DNA of 38,136 nucleotides, taken from positions 68,665-106,800 of the forward strand of contig JAGNBV010000001.1 in the NCBI GenBank assembly GCA_018004645.1, written 5' to 3'. The translations under genes and the position numbers were made by a program. The notes beneath the pieces are model-generated. The model was not told where the DNA came from. It worked only from the letters and a program-made list of their open reading frames with translations, and ran no database searches. Numbering within the stretch: position 1 is the stretch's first letter; every line of letters begins with the position of its first letter. The DNA comes from Bacteroidales bacterium (GTDB lineage: Bacteria; Bacteroidota; Bacteroidia; Bacteroidales; CAIWKO01). Shown here one piece after another: positions 14,228 to 22,726 of the stretch.

Positions 14228-15919
14228 TCAGAACTTGTTAAGGCCCTCCATCAGTCTTTTTTCTTTTTCTTCGGGACTGAGGTCTTCGTAGGCTTGTTTT
14301 TCCTTCAAATGTTTCTGGAGTTTTTCTTCCTCAATGCGATGGATTTCTGCAAGATACTTGTTGATTACCCGGTTCTTCAGAAAGTCGGTAGCCACGGCAG
14401 GAAACAACTCCAGAAGCAATTCGTCTTTGGGATTGTCGGCAAGTTTTACATCGCCATATTCCGGAAAAACAGGATTGTCTTGTTTTCTGTAATTTTTTGT
14501 ATCGTAAGGAGTTTCTTCTTTAACTCCGGCAATTTTATATCGAAATTCGGGGTCGATCGGGATAGGAGTGTGCCCGTACTGGCCTTTTACCAGATTGACA
14601 AACTGTATTGATTTGGTGGTATAAAAAGGCTGGCCTTTGTTTTCATCAATAATGCAATTAACCGCCTGAACACCCACAATCTGACTGGTAGGTGTAACCA
14701 GCGGAGGACAGCCTGCAGCCAAACGTACCGTTGGAATAATTTCAAGGGTGCGGGGCAACAGTTTTTCAAGTTTCAGGGTCTTTAGCTGGGCAAGCATATT
14801 GGTGTACATGCCTCCCGGAATTTCGGCAAACTTAACATTTTCGTTCGGTTCGGGAAACTTGAAATACCGTTCAATTTTATGACAACAGTCCAGCAACTCC
14901 TCTTCTTTATTGCTTTTTGCATAAGCGATAGCCAGTTCAAAAAGATCATCAATATCCTGTGGCAGTTTGTCGCGTGTTATATCAAATTCGCGGGGGAACA
15001 TTTTGTAACTATCCACATCGGCCATTTCGGTGCGTATATCGCGGAGAATGTTGTTAATTTTTACAACAACTTCCTGATTTACACCGGTTTCAACACCCAA
15101 TTTATTGCAAAATAGCTGAATGAGTTCATAGGCAGGTGCTGCCGGGCCGCCGGCAAAAGTCATAATCGAAGTGTCGAGGATATCAACACCATTGATGACA
15201 GCCATCAGCGAGGATGCCAGCCCGTAACCAGGCGTGCAGTGTGTATGAAAATCAACAGGGATCTTAAGTTTTTCTTTTAACAGCTTGATAAGGCGTCCCG
15301 ACCTGACAGGCGGAATGAGCCCGGCCATATCTTTTACCGAAATCATGTCGGCGCCTAAGGCTTCCATTTCCAGGGCTTTATTCAAAAAATATTCGTCGGT
15401 AAAAATGTTATTGGGAAGCAGTTTGGCACGCAGCAGCGCTTTTATACGGTCTTTGGAGCTGAAATGAGGATCAACGGTATAACAAACCGTGGCATCAGCA
15501 ATACCGCCATTTTCTTTAACATATTTTATGCTTGATTTAATGTTGTCCACATCGTTCAGCGCATCGAAAATCCGCATGATGCCAATACCGGATTGGATGG
15601 CATACCGGCAAAACCCTTCGATAACTTCTTCAGGATAAGGATTGTAGCCAAACAGGTTTCTTCCTCTTGAAAGAGCTGTGAGTTTGCAGGAATCTCCTAT
15701 TGCAACTTTGATTTTTTCCAACCTGTCCCAGGGATTTTCGCCCAGATAACGCATAATCGAATCAGGAACCGCGCCACCCCAGACTTCCATTGCGTAAAAA
15801 TTGGCTTCTTTATACAGGGGGATAACTTTATCAACCTGTTCCTGGTTCATACGGGTAGCAAACAATGATTGCTGACCATCACGCAATGTCAAATCCCGGA
15901 TTAAAAGTTTTCTTTTCAT
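14228..15919 (-). CDS. Carboxyltransferase subunit (pyruvate carboxylase B / oxaloacetate decarboxylase alpha type), no biotin domain
   Basis: A 563-residue protein with a DRE-TIM-barrel carboxyltransferase domain: 'LTLRDGQQS' (metal ligand D14), 'GIGIMRIFDALND', 'DMISVKDMAGL' with K196 as the expected carbamylated lysine, and 'VDFHTHCTPGYG' with metal ligands H225 and H227. A PYC-OADA conserved domain follows ('EIPGGMYTNMLAQLK', 'TPTSQIVGVQAVNCI', 'KGQYGHTP'). The protein ends in a charged helix at residue 563, so the C-terminal biotinyl domain with 'M-K-M' found in many homologues (about 600-640 residues) is absent. It would need a separate biotin carrier. It transfers carboxyl groups between carboxybiotin and pyruvate/oxaloacetate; the direction cannot be told, and a methylmalonyl-CoA transcarboxylase 5S role is another option. 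No partner gene is adjacent. Confidence 0.9.
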   Translation of the reverse strand: MKRKLLIRDLTLRDGQQSLFATRMNQEQVDKVIPLYKEANFYAMEVWGGAVPDSIMRYLGENPWDRLEKIKVAIGDSCKLTALSRGRNLFGYNPYPEEVIEGFCRYAIQSGIGIMRIFDALNDVDNIKSSIKYVKENGGIADATVCYTVDPHFSSKDRIKALLRAKLLPNNIFTDEYFLNKALEMEALGADMISVKDMAGLIPPVRSGRLIKLLKEKLKIPVDFHTHCTPGYGLASSLMAVINGVDILDTSIMTFAGGPAAPAYELIQLFCNKLGVETGVNQEVVVKINNILRDIRTEMADVDSYKMFPREFDITRDKLPQDIDDLFELAIAYAKSNKEEELLDCCHKIERYFKFPEPNENVKFAEIPGGMYTNMLAQLKTLKLEKLLPRTLEIIPTVRLAAGCPPLVTPTSQIVGVQAVNCIIDENKGQPFYTTKSIQFVNLVKGQYGHTPIPIDPEFRYKIAGVKEETPYDTKNYRKQDNPVFPEYGDVKLADNPKDELLLELFPAVATDFLKNRVINKYLAEIHRIEEEKLQKHLKEKQAYEDLSPEEKEKRLMEGLNKF

Positions 15920-15974
15920 AATATATTGTAAAACATCAAGTTAAATAAAAAATAGTTCCTTAAGAATTTCGCTG

Positions 15975-15982
15975 CAAAGGTA
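15975..15982 (-). promoter_or_regulatory. -7 box (TACCTTTG) for the carboxyltransferase gene
   Basis: On the minus strand TACCTTTG fits TAnnTTTG, about 55 bases before the ATG. A TTG 17 bases further upstream (16000-16002) could be the -33 element. The 225-base gap 15920-16144 also contains the leader of the divergent M49-like gene. Confidence 0.5.
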
Positions 15983-16144
15983 GATAAGTTTTTGACAGGC
16001 AATGGTAAAATGAGCAAAATAATTTTATCCGATAAAACAATAAATATTCACTTTATGACGGAAAAATAATGGAAAAAATAACCATATTGTTTTTATGACT
16101 AATTTAGTATCCCCAAAAAGAATATTAACACTAATCCCAAAAAA

Positions 16145-17797
16145 ATGAAAAAAACTATTGTTTTATTTTGCCTGATAGCTTTTGCATCATTCATAATGCA
16201 AGGATGTGGCGGAAGCAAAAAAAATGACAAAGTCATGACCAAAGAAGATTCAATTATGCAAGCCAGAGTAAACGAATATGCGACGGTTAAGCTTACCTGC
16301 GACCTGAGTAAATTATCCGTTAAGGAAAAACAACTTGTTGCGGCACTTATTGATATTGCTGCCATTATGGATGACCTGTACTGGAAACAAACCCTGGGCG
16401 ACAAACAGGCCTTTCTCGACAGTATAAAAAATGAAAATGAAAAGAAATTTGCCATGATCAATTACGGGCCGTGGGACAGGCTTGATGATAACAAACCCTT
16501 TATGGCAGCTTATGGCGAAAAACCTTTAGGCGCTAATTTTTATCCGAAGGATATCACCAAAGAAGAGTTTGAAAAATTCGACAACAAAGACAAAACAGGC
16601 TTGTACACTTTAATCCGCCGCAACGAAGACAAAAGCCTGAAAGTTGTTTGGTATCATGACGAATATAAAGAAGAATTGCAAAAAGCATCCGATCTGCTGA
16701 AAAAAGCTGCAGGACTGGCCGAGGACGACGGCTTGAAAAAGTACCTGGAGCTGCGTGCCGAAGCGCTGATAACCAGCAATTATCAACCAAGCGACATGGC
16801 CTGGATGGACATGAAAAACAACCGTATCGATTTTGTCGTAGGACCAATCGAAAATTACGAAGATGCCCTGTATGAATACAAAACCGCCTTCGAATCCTTC
16901 GTACTGATAAAAGATATGGACTGGAGCAAAAAACTGGATAAATATATTGGCATGTTGCCCGATATTCAGAAGCAATTACCCGTGGAAGAAAAATATAAAA
17001 AAGAAGTTCCCGGCACCTCGTCCGACCTGGGTGTGTACGACGCCGTTTATTATGCCGGCGATTGCAATGCGGGAAGCAAAACCATCGCCATCAATTTACC
17101 GAACGACGAACAGGTGCAACTCGCCAAAGGATCGCGCAGGCTACAGTTGAAGAATACCATGAAAGCAAAGTTTGATAATATCATGATGCCCATTGCACAA
17201 AAATTGACCGATCCGGCACAAATTAAGAATGTGAAATTTGATGCGTTTTTCAATAATGTCATGTTCCACGAAGTGGCTCACGGGCTGGGAATAAAAAATA
17301 CCATCAACGGAAAAGGCACTGTGCGCGAAGCGCTGAAGGACGAATATTCGGCCCTTGAAGAAGCCAAAGCCGATATTCTCGGACTGTTCATCGTTACCCA
17401 CCTGATTGGCAAGGGAGAGATAAAGGAAATTACCGTTGACGACTGTTTTGTTACCTTCATGGCCGGCATCTTTCGTTCGGTGCGTTTTGGGGCTGCCAGT
17501 GCTCACGGTAAGGCCAACATGATGTGTTTTAATTTCTTTGAAAAAGCAGGCGCTTTTACCCGCAACGAAAAAGGATTTTATACCGTGGATGTGGCAAAAA
17601 TGAACGAAGCTATGAACCAATGGGCCAGCACCATCCTGGTATTCCAGGGCAACGGCGATTATGACGGCGTGGCCTCATACCGCAAAGAAAACGCTACGAT
17701 TAATCCGCAACTTCAGAAAGAACTCGACGGGCTCAAGTCGGCAAATATCCCCAAAGATGTGGTTTTTGAGCAGGGGAAAAACATACTGGGCCTCTGA
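16145..17797 (+). CDS. M49-like zinc metallopeptidase lipoprotein (dipeptidyl-peptidase 3 family-like)
   Basis: A 550-residue protein with a lipoprotein signal: hydrophobic stretch and lipobox 'FIMQGC', lipidated at C21, so anchored to a membrane, probably the outer membrane. Zinc-site motifs are H375-E-V-A-H379 and, 25 residues later, E405-E-A-K-A-D410. The latter mirrors the E-E-x-x-A-E/D of family M49 (dipeptidyl peptidase III), whose first motif is normally the longer HExxGH. The 'VMFHEVAHGLG' form is what I recall for Bacteroidota 'dipeptidyl-peptidase 3 family proteins'. Predicted role: removal of dipeptides from peptides outside the cytoplasm. The M28 peptidase gene follows after 62 bases on the same strand, so they likely form an operon. 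Confidence 0.75.
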   Translation: MKKTIVLFCLIAFASFIMQGCGGSKKNDKVMTKEDSIMQARVNEYATVKLTCDLSKLSVKEKQLVAALIDIAAIMDDLYWKQTLGDKQAFLDSIKNENEKKFAMINYGPWDRLDDNKPFMAAYGEKPLGANFYPKDITKEEFEKFDNKDKTGLYTLIRRNEDKSLKVVWYHDEYKEELQKASDLLKKAAGLAEDDGLKKYLELRAEALITSNYQPSDMAWMDMKNNRIDFVVGPIENYEDALYEYKTAFESFVLIKDMDWSKKLDKYIGMLPDIQKQLPVEEKYKKEVPGTSSDLGVYDAVYYAGDCNAGSKTIAINLPNDEQVQLAKGSRRLQLKNTMKAKFDNIMMPIAQKLTDPAQIKNVKFDAFFNNVMFHEVAHGLGIKNTINGKGTVREALKDEYSALEEAKADILGLFIVTHLIGKGEIKEITVDDCFVTFMAGIFRSVRFGAASAHGKANMMCFNFFEKAGAFTRNEKGFYTVDVAKMNEAMNQWASTILVFQGNGDYDGVASYRKENATINPQLQKELDGLKSANIPKDVVFEQGKNILGL

Positions 17798-17859
17798 TTT
17801 ATTTTTGTTGCGTCATAAGAAGCGGAGCATTTTTCCGTTTATCTGAAAATATTAATACG

Positions 17860-19284
17860 ATGAGAAAAGTATTATGGCTGGGCTTGTTCCTGCTTATAAC
17901 AGGGATGCCGGATGTTTTTTCGCAGGCTTATCAGCTGCCGGATGCCGCCGCTGTCAGCAGAATCAAAGATAATATAGGCATCCTGGCCGCCGACTCAATG
18001 ATGGGCCGCGAAAGCGGTACGCCGGGAGAATACATGGCCCGAAAATACATAGCAGCGCAATTCAAAGAAATAGGCCTGGCGCCATTATTTGATACTTCCT
18101 ATTTCGAATCGTTTACTTTTTCGGATGTGGATTTTTTAGATTTGGACAACACGATGGAGGTCAACGGCAAAAAACTGCAGTTGTACAGTGATTATTACCC
18201 TATTGGATTTTCGGCCAACGACACCGTGTCCGGCGAAATGGTTTTTGCAGGCACAGGCATATTATGCGAAAGTGCCGGGATTAATGATTATATAGGTCTC
18301 GACCTGAAGGGGAAAATTGCCGTTATTGATTTGGCTGTGCCGGGTACCCTGCTGGAAAAAAAGAATGTCTGGGACAGCGCGCAGAAAGTCGTGCGGGTTA
18401 ACAGAGCCATGAGCCTGGGAGCGGTCGGGGTTGTTTTTGTTTCTACCGAAAAAAATTATGGCACCCCATCGAAAGATCCTAATTTTTATAAAGAAAGAGT
18501 AAAAATACCCGTAGTGTTCGTATGCGATAGCAGTATTATAATGCCTGAAAACCCTGGCAAAGCTTTCATTATCACAAGCATTGATCGTAGTGGATTGCGC
18601 AGGGCATACAATGTTGGGGGTTTTATTGACAACGGTTCCGAAAATACGGTGGTTATAGGAGCCCACTACGATCATGTGGGACTGGGTTATTTTGGTGCGC
18701 GCGATCCGGGCGACAATACCGTGCACAACGGAGCCGACGATAACGCCAGTGGCGTGGCCGGCGTTCTGGAACTGGCCCGCATGTTGAAATCTGCAGGACC
18801 GAAAAGTAACAACTATGCCTTTTTGGCTTTTTCGGGCGAAGAAAAAGGACTGATTGGTTCAGAAAAGTTTATTACCAATGGAAGCGTCAAGAAAGAACGT
18901 ATCAATTATATGGTAGATCTCGACATGATCGGCCGTCTGGATGCCAAGAAAAAAATAAAAATCTATGGCACAGGGACCGCTGATTTATGGGAAAATGCGC
19001 TGAATACTATCGGCGACAAAGGTTTTAAAATTACGCGGATCAAAACAGGTATTGGCGGTTCAGACCACTATTCATTCAATCAGCACCAGATACCCGCTAT
19101 TTTTATTCATACCGGCCTGCACGAAGATTACCATAAAGCCGTTGATGATACTCACCTGATTAATTTTAAAGGTGCTCAAGAGGTTATCAAATATGCTTAT
19201 GAAATAATCCGTTATCTCGACGATAAGGGGAAAATTACCTTTACAATTGCGAGTATGCTCGATGAGATGATGTTGAAAAAGTAG
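17860..19284 (+). CDS. Exported M28 family zinc peptidase with PA-like insert
   Basis: A 474-residue protein with a signal peptide (residues 1-22, 'LFLLITGMPDVFSQ'). Residues about 120-250 form a protease-associated-like insert. The peptidase core has all expected zinc ligands: H269 in 'GAHYDHVG', D293 in 'GADDNASG', the catalytic/ligand pair E327-E328 in 'SGEEKG', D355 in 'VDLDMIGR' and H425 in 'HEDYHKAVDD'. M28 enzymes of this kind are aminopeptidases or dipeptidases acting in the periplasm or outside. Expected to work with the M49-like lipoprotein encoded just upstream. It converges with the metallophosphoesterase gene, with a gap of three bases between stop codons. Confidence 0.92.
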   Translation: MRKVLWLGLFLLITGMPDVFSQAYQLPDAAAVSRIKDNIGILAADSMMGRESGTPGEYMARKYIAAQFKEIGLAPLFDTSYFESFTFSDVDFLDLDNTMEVNGKKLQLYSDYYPIGFSANDTVSGEMVFAGTGILCESAGINDYIGLDLKGKIAVIDLAVPGTLLEKKNVWDSAQKVVRVNRAMSLGAVGVVFVSTEKNYGTPSKDPNFYKERVKIPVVFVCDSSIIMPENPGKAFIITSIDRSGLRRAYNVGGFIDNGSENTVVIGAHYDHVGLGYFGARDPGDNTVHNGADDNASGVAGVLELARMLKSAGPKSNNYAFLAFSGEEKGLIGSEKFITNGSVKKERINYMVDLDMIGRLDAKKKIKIYGTGTADLWENALNTIGDKGFKITRIKTGIGGSDHYSFNQHQIPAIFIHTGLHEDYHKAVDDTHLINFKGAQEVIKYAYEIIRYLDDKGKITFTIASMLDEMMLKK

Positions 19285-19287
19285 TTT

Positions 19288-20133
19288 TTATGGCATTGAA
19301 ATTTCCACCTTGTCCAATAGGCGGAAGTTCGTGTCGATAGCTTCCATGCGCAGCGTATTGCCGCTTATTTTCAGTGTACAGAAATGATGGGCGTTGACAA
19401 AAAACTGTGATTCCGGCAGGTCTTTGGCTTTTTTATAAAAAGGCGCACCACCTCCGGCTGTGGTAATATAATAAATGCCGTTAGAAACCGCTTTTTCATA
19501 ACAATGGTTATGGGCGCTGAAAACAATATCCACTCCATACCTCTCAAAAAGCGGCACAAGGTTTTTTCGGAGTTTTTTGTTCTGCGTATTGTGTGGGCCC
19601 GAACTGAACACCGGCAGGTGCATAATTACCAGGCAAAATTTGTTTGAAGAACAGTTTTTTAGGTCGTTTTCTACCCATTGATATTGTTCGGAACCTTTCG
19701 AGTAATCCGAAAAATTATCGATAATCACAAAATGACATTTGCCAATATCCACCGAATACCATTTGCCGTTGTTGGGCAGTGCAAAGTCGGTAGCTACGGT
19801 TTTTGCACGCAATTCATGATTGCCGTAACAGGGATAAAAACAGCTGCTGTCAATTATCGGTGCAAAAAACTTTTTAAAGGTTGCCCAGGCAGATTTTTTC
19901 AACCCGTTGTACACAATATCTCCGGTATGGAAAACGGCCACAGGGTTGTAATGCATAATTTTTTTACATACACGCTGGTTGACAGTATGATTGGTGCTGA
20001 CATTGCCTGAAACCTTGGTGCGGGTATCGCCAAAAACAACAATAACGGGATCGTTTTGCGCAAAACTGTAATTCCTCCCGGCCGCGAACAATGTATTGAC
20101 AATAAGGATACACCAGATTATTTTTACATTCAT
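19288..20133 (-). CDS. Exported calcineurin-like metallophosphoesterase
   Basis: A 281-residue protein with an N-terminal signal peptide ('IIWCILIVNTLFAAGRNYSFAQ'). The calcineurin-like metal motifs appear in order: 'VFGDTRT' (D36), 'FHTGDIVYNG' (D72), 'YGNHELRA' (N105-H106), 'LVIMHLPVFS' and 'FSAHNHCYE'. The 'D-x-R/T' in the first motif and the overall layout resemble purple-acid-phosphatase-like and phosphodiesterase members. The substrate is unknown; location is periplasmic or secreted. The stop nearly meets that of the M28 gene. The second GNAT gene lies 18 bases upstream on the same strand and is probably cotranscribed. Confidence 0.9.
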   Translation of the reverse strand: MNVKIIWCILIVNTLFAAGRNYSFAQNDPVIVVFGDTRTKVSGNVSTNHTVNQRVCKKIMHYNPVAVFHTGDIVYNGLKKSAWATFKKFFAPIIDSSCFYPCYGNHELRAKTVATDFALPNNGKWYSVDIGKCHFVIIDNFSDYSKGSEQYQWVENDLKNCSSNKFCLVIMHLPVFSSGPHNTQNKKLRKNLVPLFERYGVDIVFSAHNHCYEKAVSNGIYYITTAGGGAPFYKKAKDLPESQFFVNAHHFCTLKISGNTLRMEAIDTNFRLLDKVEISMP

Positions 20134-20151
20134 TTTATTTATTTTTTTTGT

Positions 20152-20694
20152 TTAGGGCTTTTGAATAGCGTTGTAAGCATCATTCAACAGGGCGTACCTT
20201 ATTTCATCATAAAAATGATTGTTTTTAAAAACAGCCTTGCTGGAAACGCCTTCTTTGATAAACCCACATTTTTCCAACACCCGTTGCGATGCTTTATTAT
20301 ATTCAAACACCCCGGTATGAATCCTTACCAGGTCGAAATGTTTAAATCCATAATCGGTAATCAACCGGACAGCTTTTGTCATGATGCCCATATTCCAGAA
20401 AGGTTCGCCAATAAAATAACCAATCTCTGCACTTTTTTTGTACACGTCGGCGCCGGGCAATAAACTAATATTTCCGGCATACTGGTCCTTATACGCTATG
20501 GCAAAAAAAGTTTTGGGTTGTTGCCGGTCAACCATCGCTATAAATTGCCTGGCATCTTCTTGCGTATAAGGCGAAGGAAAAGCATCGCGCAGGTTGATGC
20601 TCACTTTTTCGTTGTTGGCATATTCGGCAAGTTTGGGAATATCTGATTTTGTCAACTCGCGCAAAACAACATCGCCGTCTTTTGCAATTATCAT
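20152..20694 (-). CDS. GNAT family acetyltransferase, RimJ/RimL-like
   Basis: A 180-residue protein counted from the ATG at 20694 ('MIIAKDGDVVLRELTKSDIP'). An extended reading from a TTG at 20721 is unlikely because the promoter box at 20719-20726 covers it. Typical RimJ/RimL features: 'LRELTKSDIPKLAEYANNE', 'EIGYFIGEPFWNMGIMTKAV' (acetyl-CoA-binding turn W-N-x-G-I-M-T-x-A), and 'RIHTGVFEYNKASQRVLEKCGFIKEG' (the N-x-x-S-x-x-V-L-E-K-x-G-F string). These enzymes acetylate N-termini or small amines; the substrate here is unknown. Confidence 0.9.
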   Translation of the reverse strand: MIIAKDGDVVLRELTKSDIPKLAEYANNEKVSINLRDAFPSPYTQEDARQFIAMVDRQQPKTFFAIAYKDQYAGNISLLPGADVYKKSAEIGYFIGEPFWNMGIMTKAVRLITDYGFKHFDLVRIHTGVFEYNKASQRVLEKCGFIKEGVSSKAVFKNNHFYDEIRYALLNDAYNAIQKP

Positions 20695-20718
20695 GGTTGG
20701 TTTTTTTTTGTTAAAGTA

Positions 20719-20750
20719 CAAAAATATGTTTTCCTGTCTGGTGTTTCAAA
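20719..20750 (-). promoter_or_regulatory. Full Bacteroidota promoter: TTTG, 20-base spacer, TATTTTTG
   Basis: On the minus strand the -33 TTTG (20747-20750) and the -7 TATTTTTG (20719-20726) are exactly 20 bases apart, a canonical arrangement. It decides the start of the RimJ/RimL-like gene: transcription would begin after the TTG at 20721, leaving a leader of about 20 bases before the ATG at 20694. Confidence 0.7.
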
Positions 20751-20774
20751 ATAATTTGGTATTAGATAACCAGC

Positions 20775-20810
20775 AAAAAAAAACTCCGGGAGATAATTCC
20801 GGAGTTTTTT
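20775..20810 (-). terminator. Rho-independent terminator after the OmpA/TPR lipoprotein gene
   Basis: The stem CTCCGG (20784-20789) pairs with CCGGAG (20799-20804), flanked by A-run on one side and T-run on the other, so it can act in both directions. It lies 18 bases after the stop of the lipoprotein gene on the minus strand and insulates the next promoter. Confidence 0.85.
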
Positions 20811-20827
20811 CAGGTGTTATCAGATAC

Positions 20828-22582
20828 TTATTTTATAGCATCCTGGAAAGCAGCTTCCTTGAAATATTTCAGGAATTCTCTGTCTTCGCGGGCTTCTTTT
20901 CTGTATTTGGAATCGGCCTGCACTGCTTTGGTGAGGTATTCATACATAACAGCGGTGTTTGATGTACGGGCAGCGTTAACAGCGGTCAGATAATAAACAG
21001 CAGCGGTTTGCGGTTTGGTGCAGTCGAGAGTCTGTTTTGCAGCGGTGTTGTTACCCGAAAGCAACTGAGCCAGAGCCAGGTTGTATTTGCATTTTTTGCC
21101 GCCAAATGAGCTGATTGCACCGGCATAGTCGCCTTGTCTGATTTTGAGGAGGGCTTCGTTGTGGCTTACATCTATACCTTTTGATTTGGCATTGTTCAGA
21201 TATGTCTGGGCTGCGGCATCGTCTTTATTCCAGAATGAAAGTACGCCGAGGTTGTAGTTAATTTGTCCGTTGTTGGGATTCAGTTGGTTAGCTTTGTCGA
21301 GGTAGTTTTTAGCTTCGTCGAGTTTGCCAAGTTGCAGAGCGCAGTTTCCGGCGTTGCAGAAACCTTTCCAATCGTTGGGATACAGGGTGGTGGCAGCTTT
21401 GTAGATGAGATATTTGGTGGCTACATCTTCGGTAAGGGTAGCAGAATATAATAATTCTTTGTTGTCGAGTTTGTCGGGAGAGGTGGTGGAGAGCATGATG
21501 ATTTCTTCTTTGGTCTTCTTGGGCAGGTAGCAATCAATAACAAATTCGCCGCGGCGCAAAACAGAAAGCATATTTTCAATTTCGCTGTAGATAACGGTCA
21601 TATCTTTAATGGATTTTTCTCTTTCGGCTTTGCTGGCCTGGCTTTGGATAACGTTAGCAATGGTTTGTTTTTGAGGAATGTTTGAAGCATTGAGGGCTTT
21701 CATGAAACCGTCAAAATCTTCGCCCCTGGAATTGACCAGAACTTGTAATTCTTCGGCCTTGGTAATACCGGACAATTTTTTGTCTTTGATCATTTTTTTG
21801 ATTTTTTCAGTAAACCATTTTTTTGCGGTAACGCCACGTTCATCTGAAAGTTTTTGGTTAAGGGTCAACTCGCCTTCGGGTGAAGCCCAGGCGTTGATGT
21901 TGATACTTTTTATTTTCCAGTTGAGACCGAGGAAATTCATCAGGGTGTCGTTGAGCATGGCTTTGTTGTTTTCGTCTTTGTTCAACGGCATGCTGAGGTT
22001 AAGATTTGATTTATTGTAATCAAAATACAGGTTTCCTTTTTTGGTGATGATGGTTTCCAGTTCGTAGCCATGTTCTGCCGTTTGAAAATCTTCTTCCCTT
22101 TCAATACGGGTGGAGGTGTAAATAACGCCATCAGCCAGTTTGTTGGTTCCCAATGGAACATCTACTTTTTTGCCTTTGGTGGCCAGGGGTCCTATTGATA
22201 ATTCCGACATGTTCATGTTTTCGGTATAATTCACCACATCGCTATATGAAAAACTTCCACCTTCTTTGTATTTTATTGTCTGACCTTCGCCGGTAGCTTT
22301 TTCTCCCTTCAGGGTTATTGATTTCAGGGTAGCCAGGGTGGTTCCTTCCATGCTTTTAATTACCGGAGTAATGGTTACCGAAGCTTTTTTGTTAAAATAT
22401 TTCGGAGGAATAGTACCGCTAACACCAACGGAAATTTTTCCGCCGTGTGTTTCAAGTACTTCGGGGGTTACCGTGTATTTTACTGTCGGGTATTTCTTGA
22501 TCATTTTGCCTAACCCGCAACCCGTGAACATTGCTGCTGCCAGAAATAAAACAGCAATTAATTTAAAGTTGAAATGTTTCAT
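20828..22582 (-). CDS. Outer-membrane lipoprotein with OmpA-like segment and TPR repeats
   Basis: A 584-residue protein with lipobox 'AAMFTGC' (C22). Residues 30-165 are a beta-rich region ('TVTPEVLETHGGKISVGVSG', 'VTITPVIKSMEG') and carry no family name that I recognise. Residues about 183-260 resemble an OmpA-like peptidoglycan-associated segment ('INAWASPEGELTLNQKLSDE' followed by 'RGVTAKKWF'), in which 'A-S-P-E-G ... N-x-x-L-S-x-x-R' is the usual form. Residues about 395-560 are tetratricopeptide repeats ('NAGNCALQLGKLDEAKNYLD', 'INYNLGVLSFWNKDDAAAQT'). Likely a periplasm-facing scaffold linking outer membrane and cell wall; partners are unknown. Monocistronic, with a terminator behind and a -7 box in front. 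Confidence 0.75.
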   Translation of the reverse strand: MKHFNFKLIAVLFLAAAMFTGCGLGKMIKKYPTVKYTVTPEVLETHGGKISVGVSGTIPPKYFNKKASVTITPVIKSMEGTTLATLKSITLKGEKATGEGQTIKYKEGGSFSYSDVVNYTENMNMSELSIGPLATKGKKVDVPLGTNKLADGVIYTSTRIEREEDFQTAEHGYELETIITKKGNLYFDYNKSNLNLSMPLNKDENNKAMLNDTLMNFLGLNWKIKSININAWASPEGELTLNQKLSDERGVTAKKWFTEKIKKMIKDKKLSGITKAEELQVLVNSRGEDFDGFMKALNASNIPQKQTIANVIQSQASKAEREKSIKDMTVIYSEIENMLSVLRRGEFVIDCYLPKKTKEEIIMLSTTSPDKLDNKELLYSATLTEDVATKYLIYKAATTLYPNDWKGFCNAGNCALQLGKLDEAKNYLDKANQLNPNNGQINYNLGVLSFWNKDDAAAQTYLNNAKSKGIDVSHNEALLKIRQGDYAGAISSFGGKKCKYNLALAQLLSGNNTAAKQTLDCTKPQTAAVYYLTAVNAARTSNTAVMYEYLTKAVQADSKYRKEAREDREFLKYFKEAAFQDAIK

Positions 22583-22631
22583 AAAATATATTTTTAAACG
22601 TTAATAAAAGAAACCTATTGATTTTGGCCTA

Positions 22632-22639
22632 CAAATATA
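22632..22639 (-). promoter_or_regulatory. -7 box (TATATTTG) for the OmpA/TPR lipoprotein gene
   Basis: On the minus strand TATATTTG fits TAnnTTTG, 49 bases before the ATG at 22582. No clear -33 TTTG was found. Confidence 0.5.
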
Positions 22640-22726
22640 AAAAAGTATTTAACACATCGGAAAAAAAAATTAAAAAATGCTTTTGACTATGGTTGAAAAA
22701 TGTCATTAGCCGGTTATTTTTGGTTT

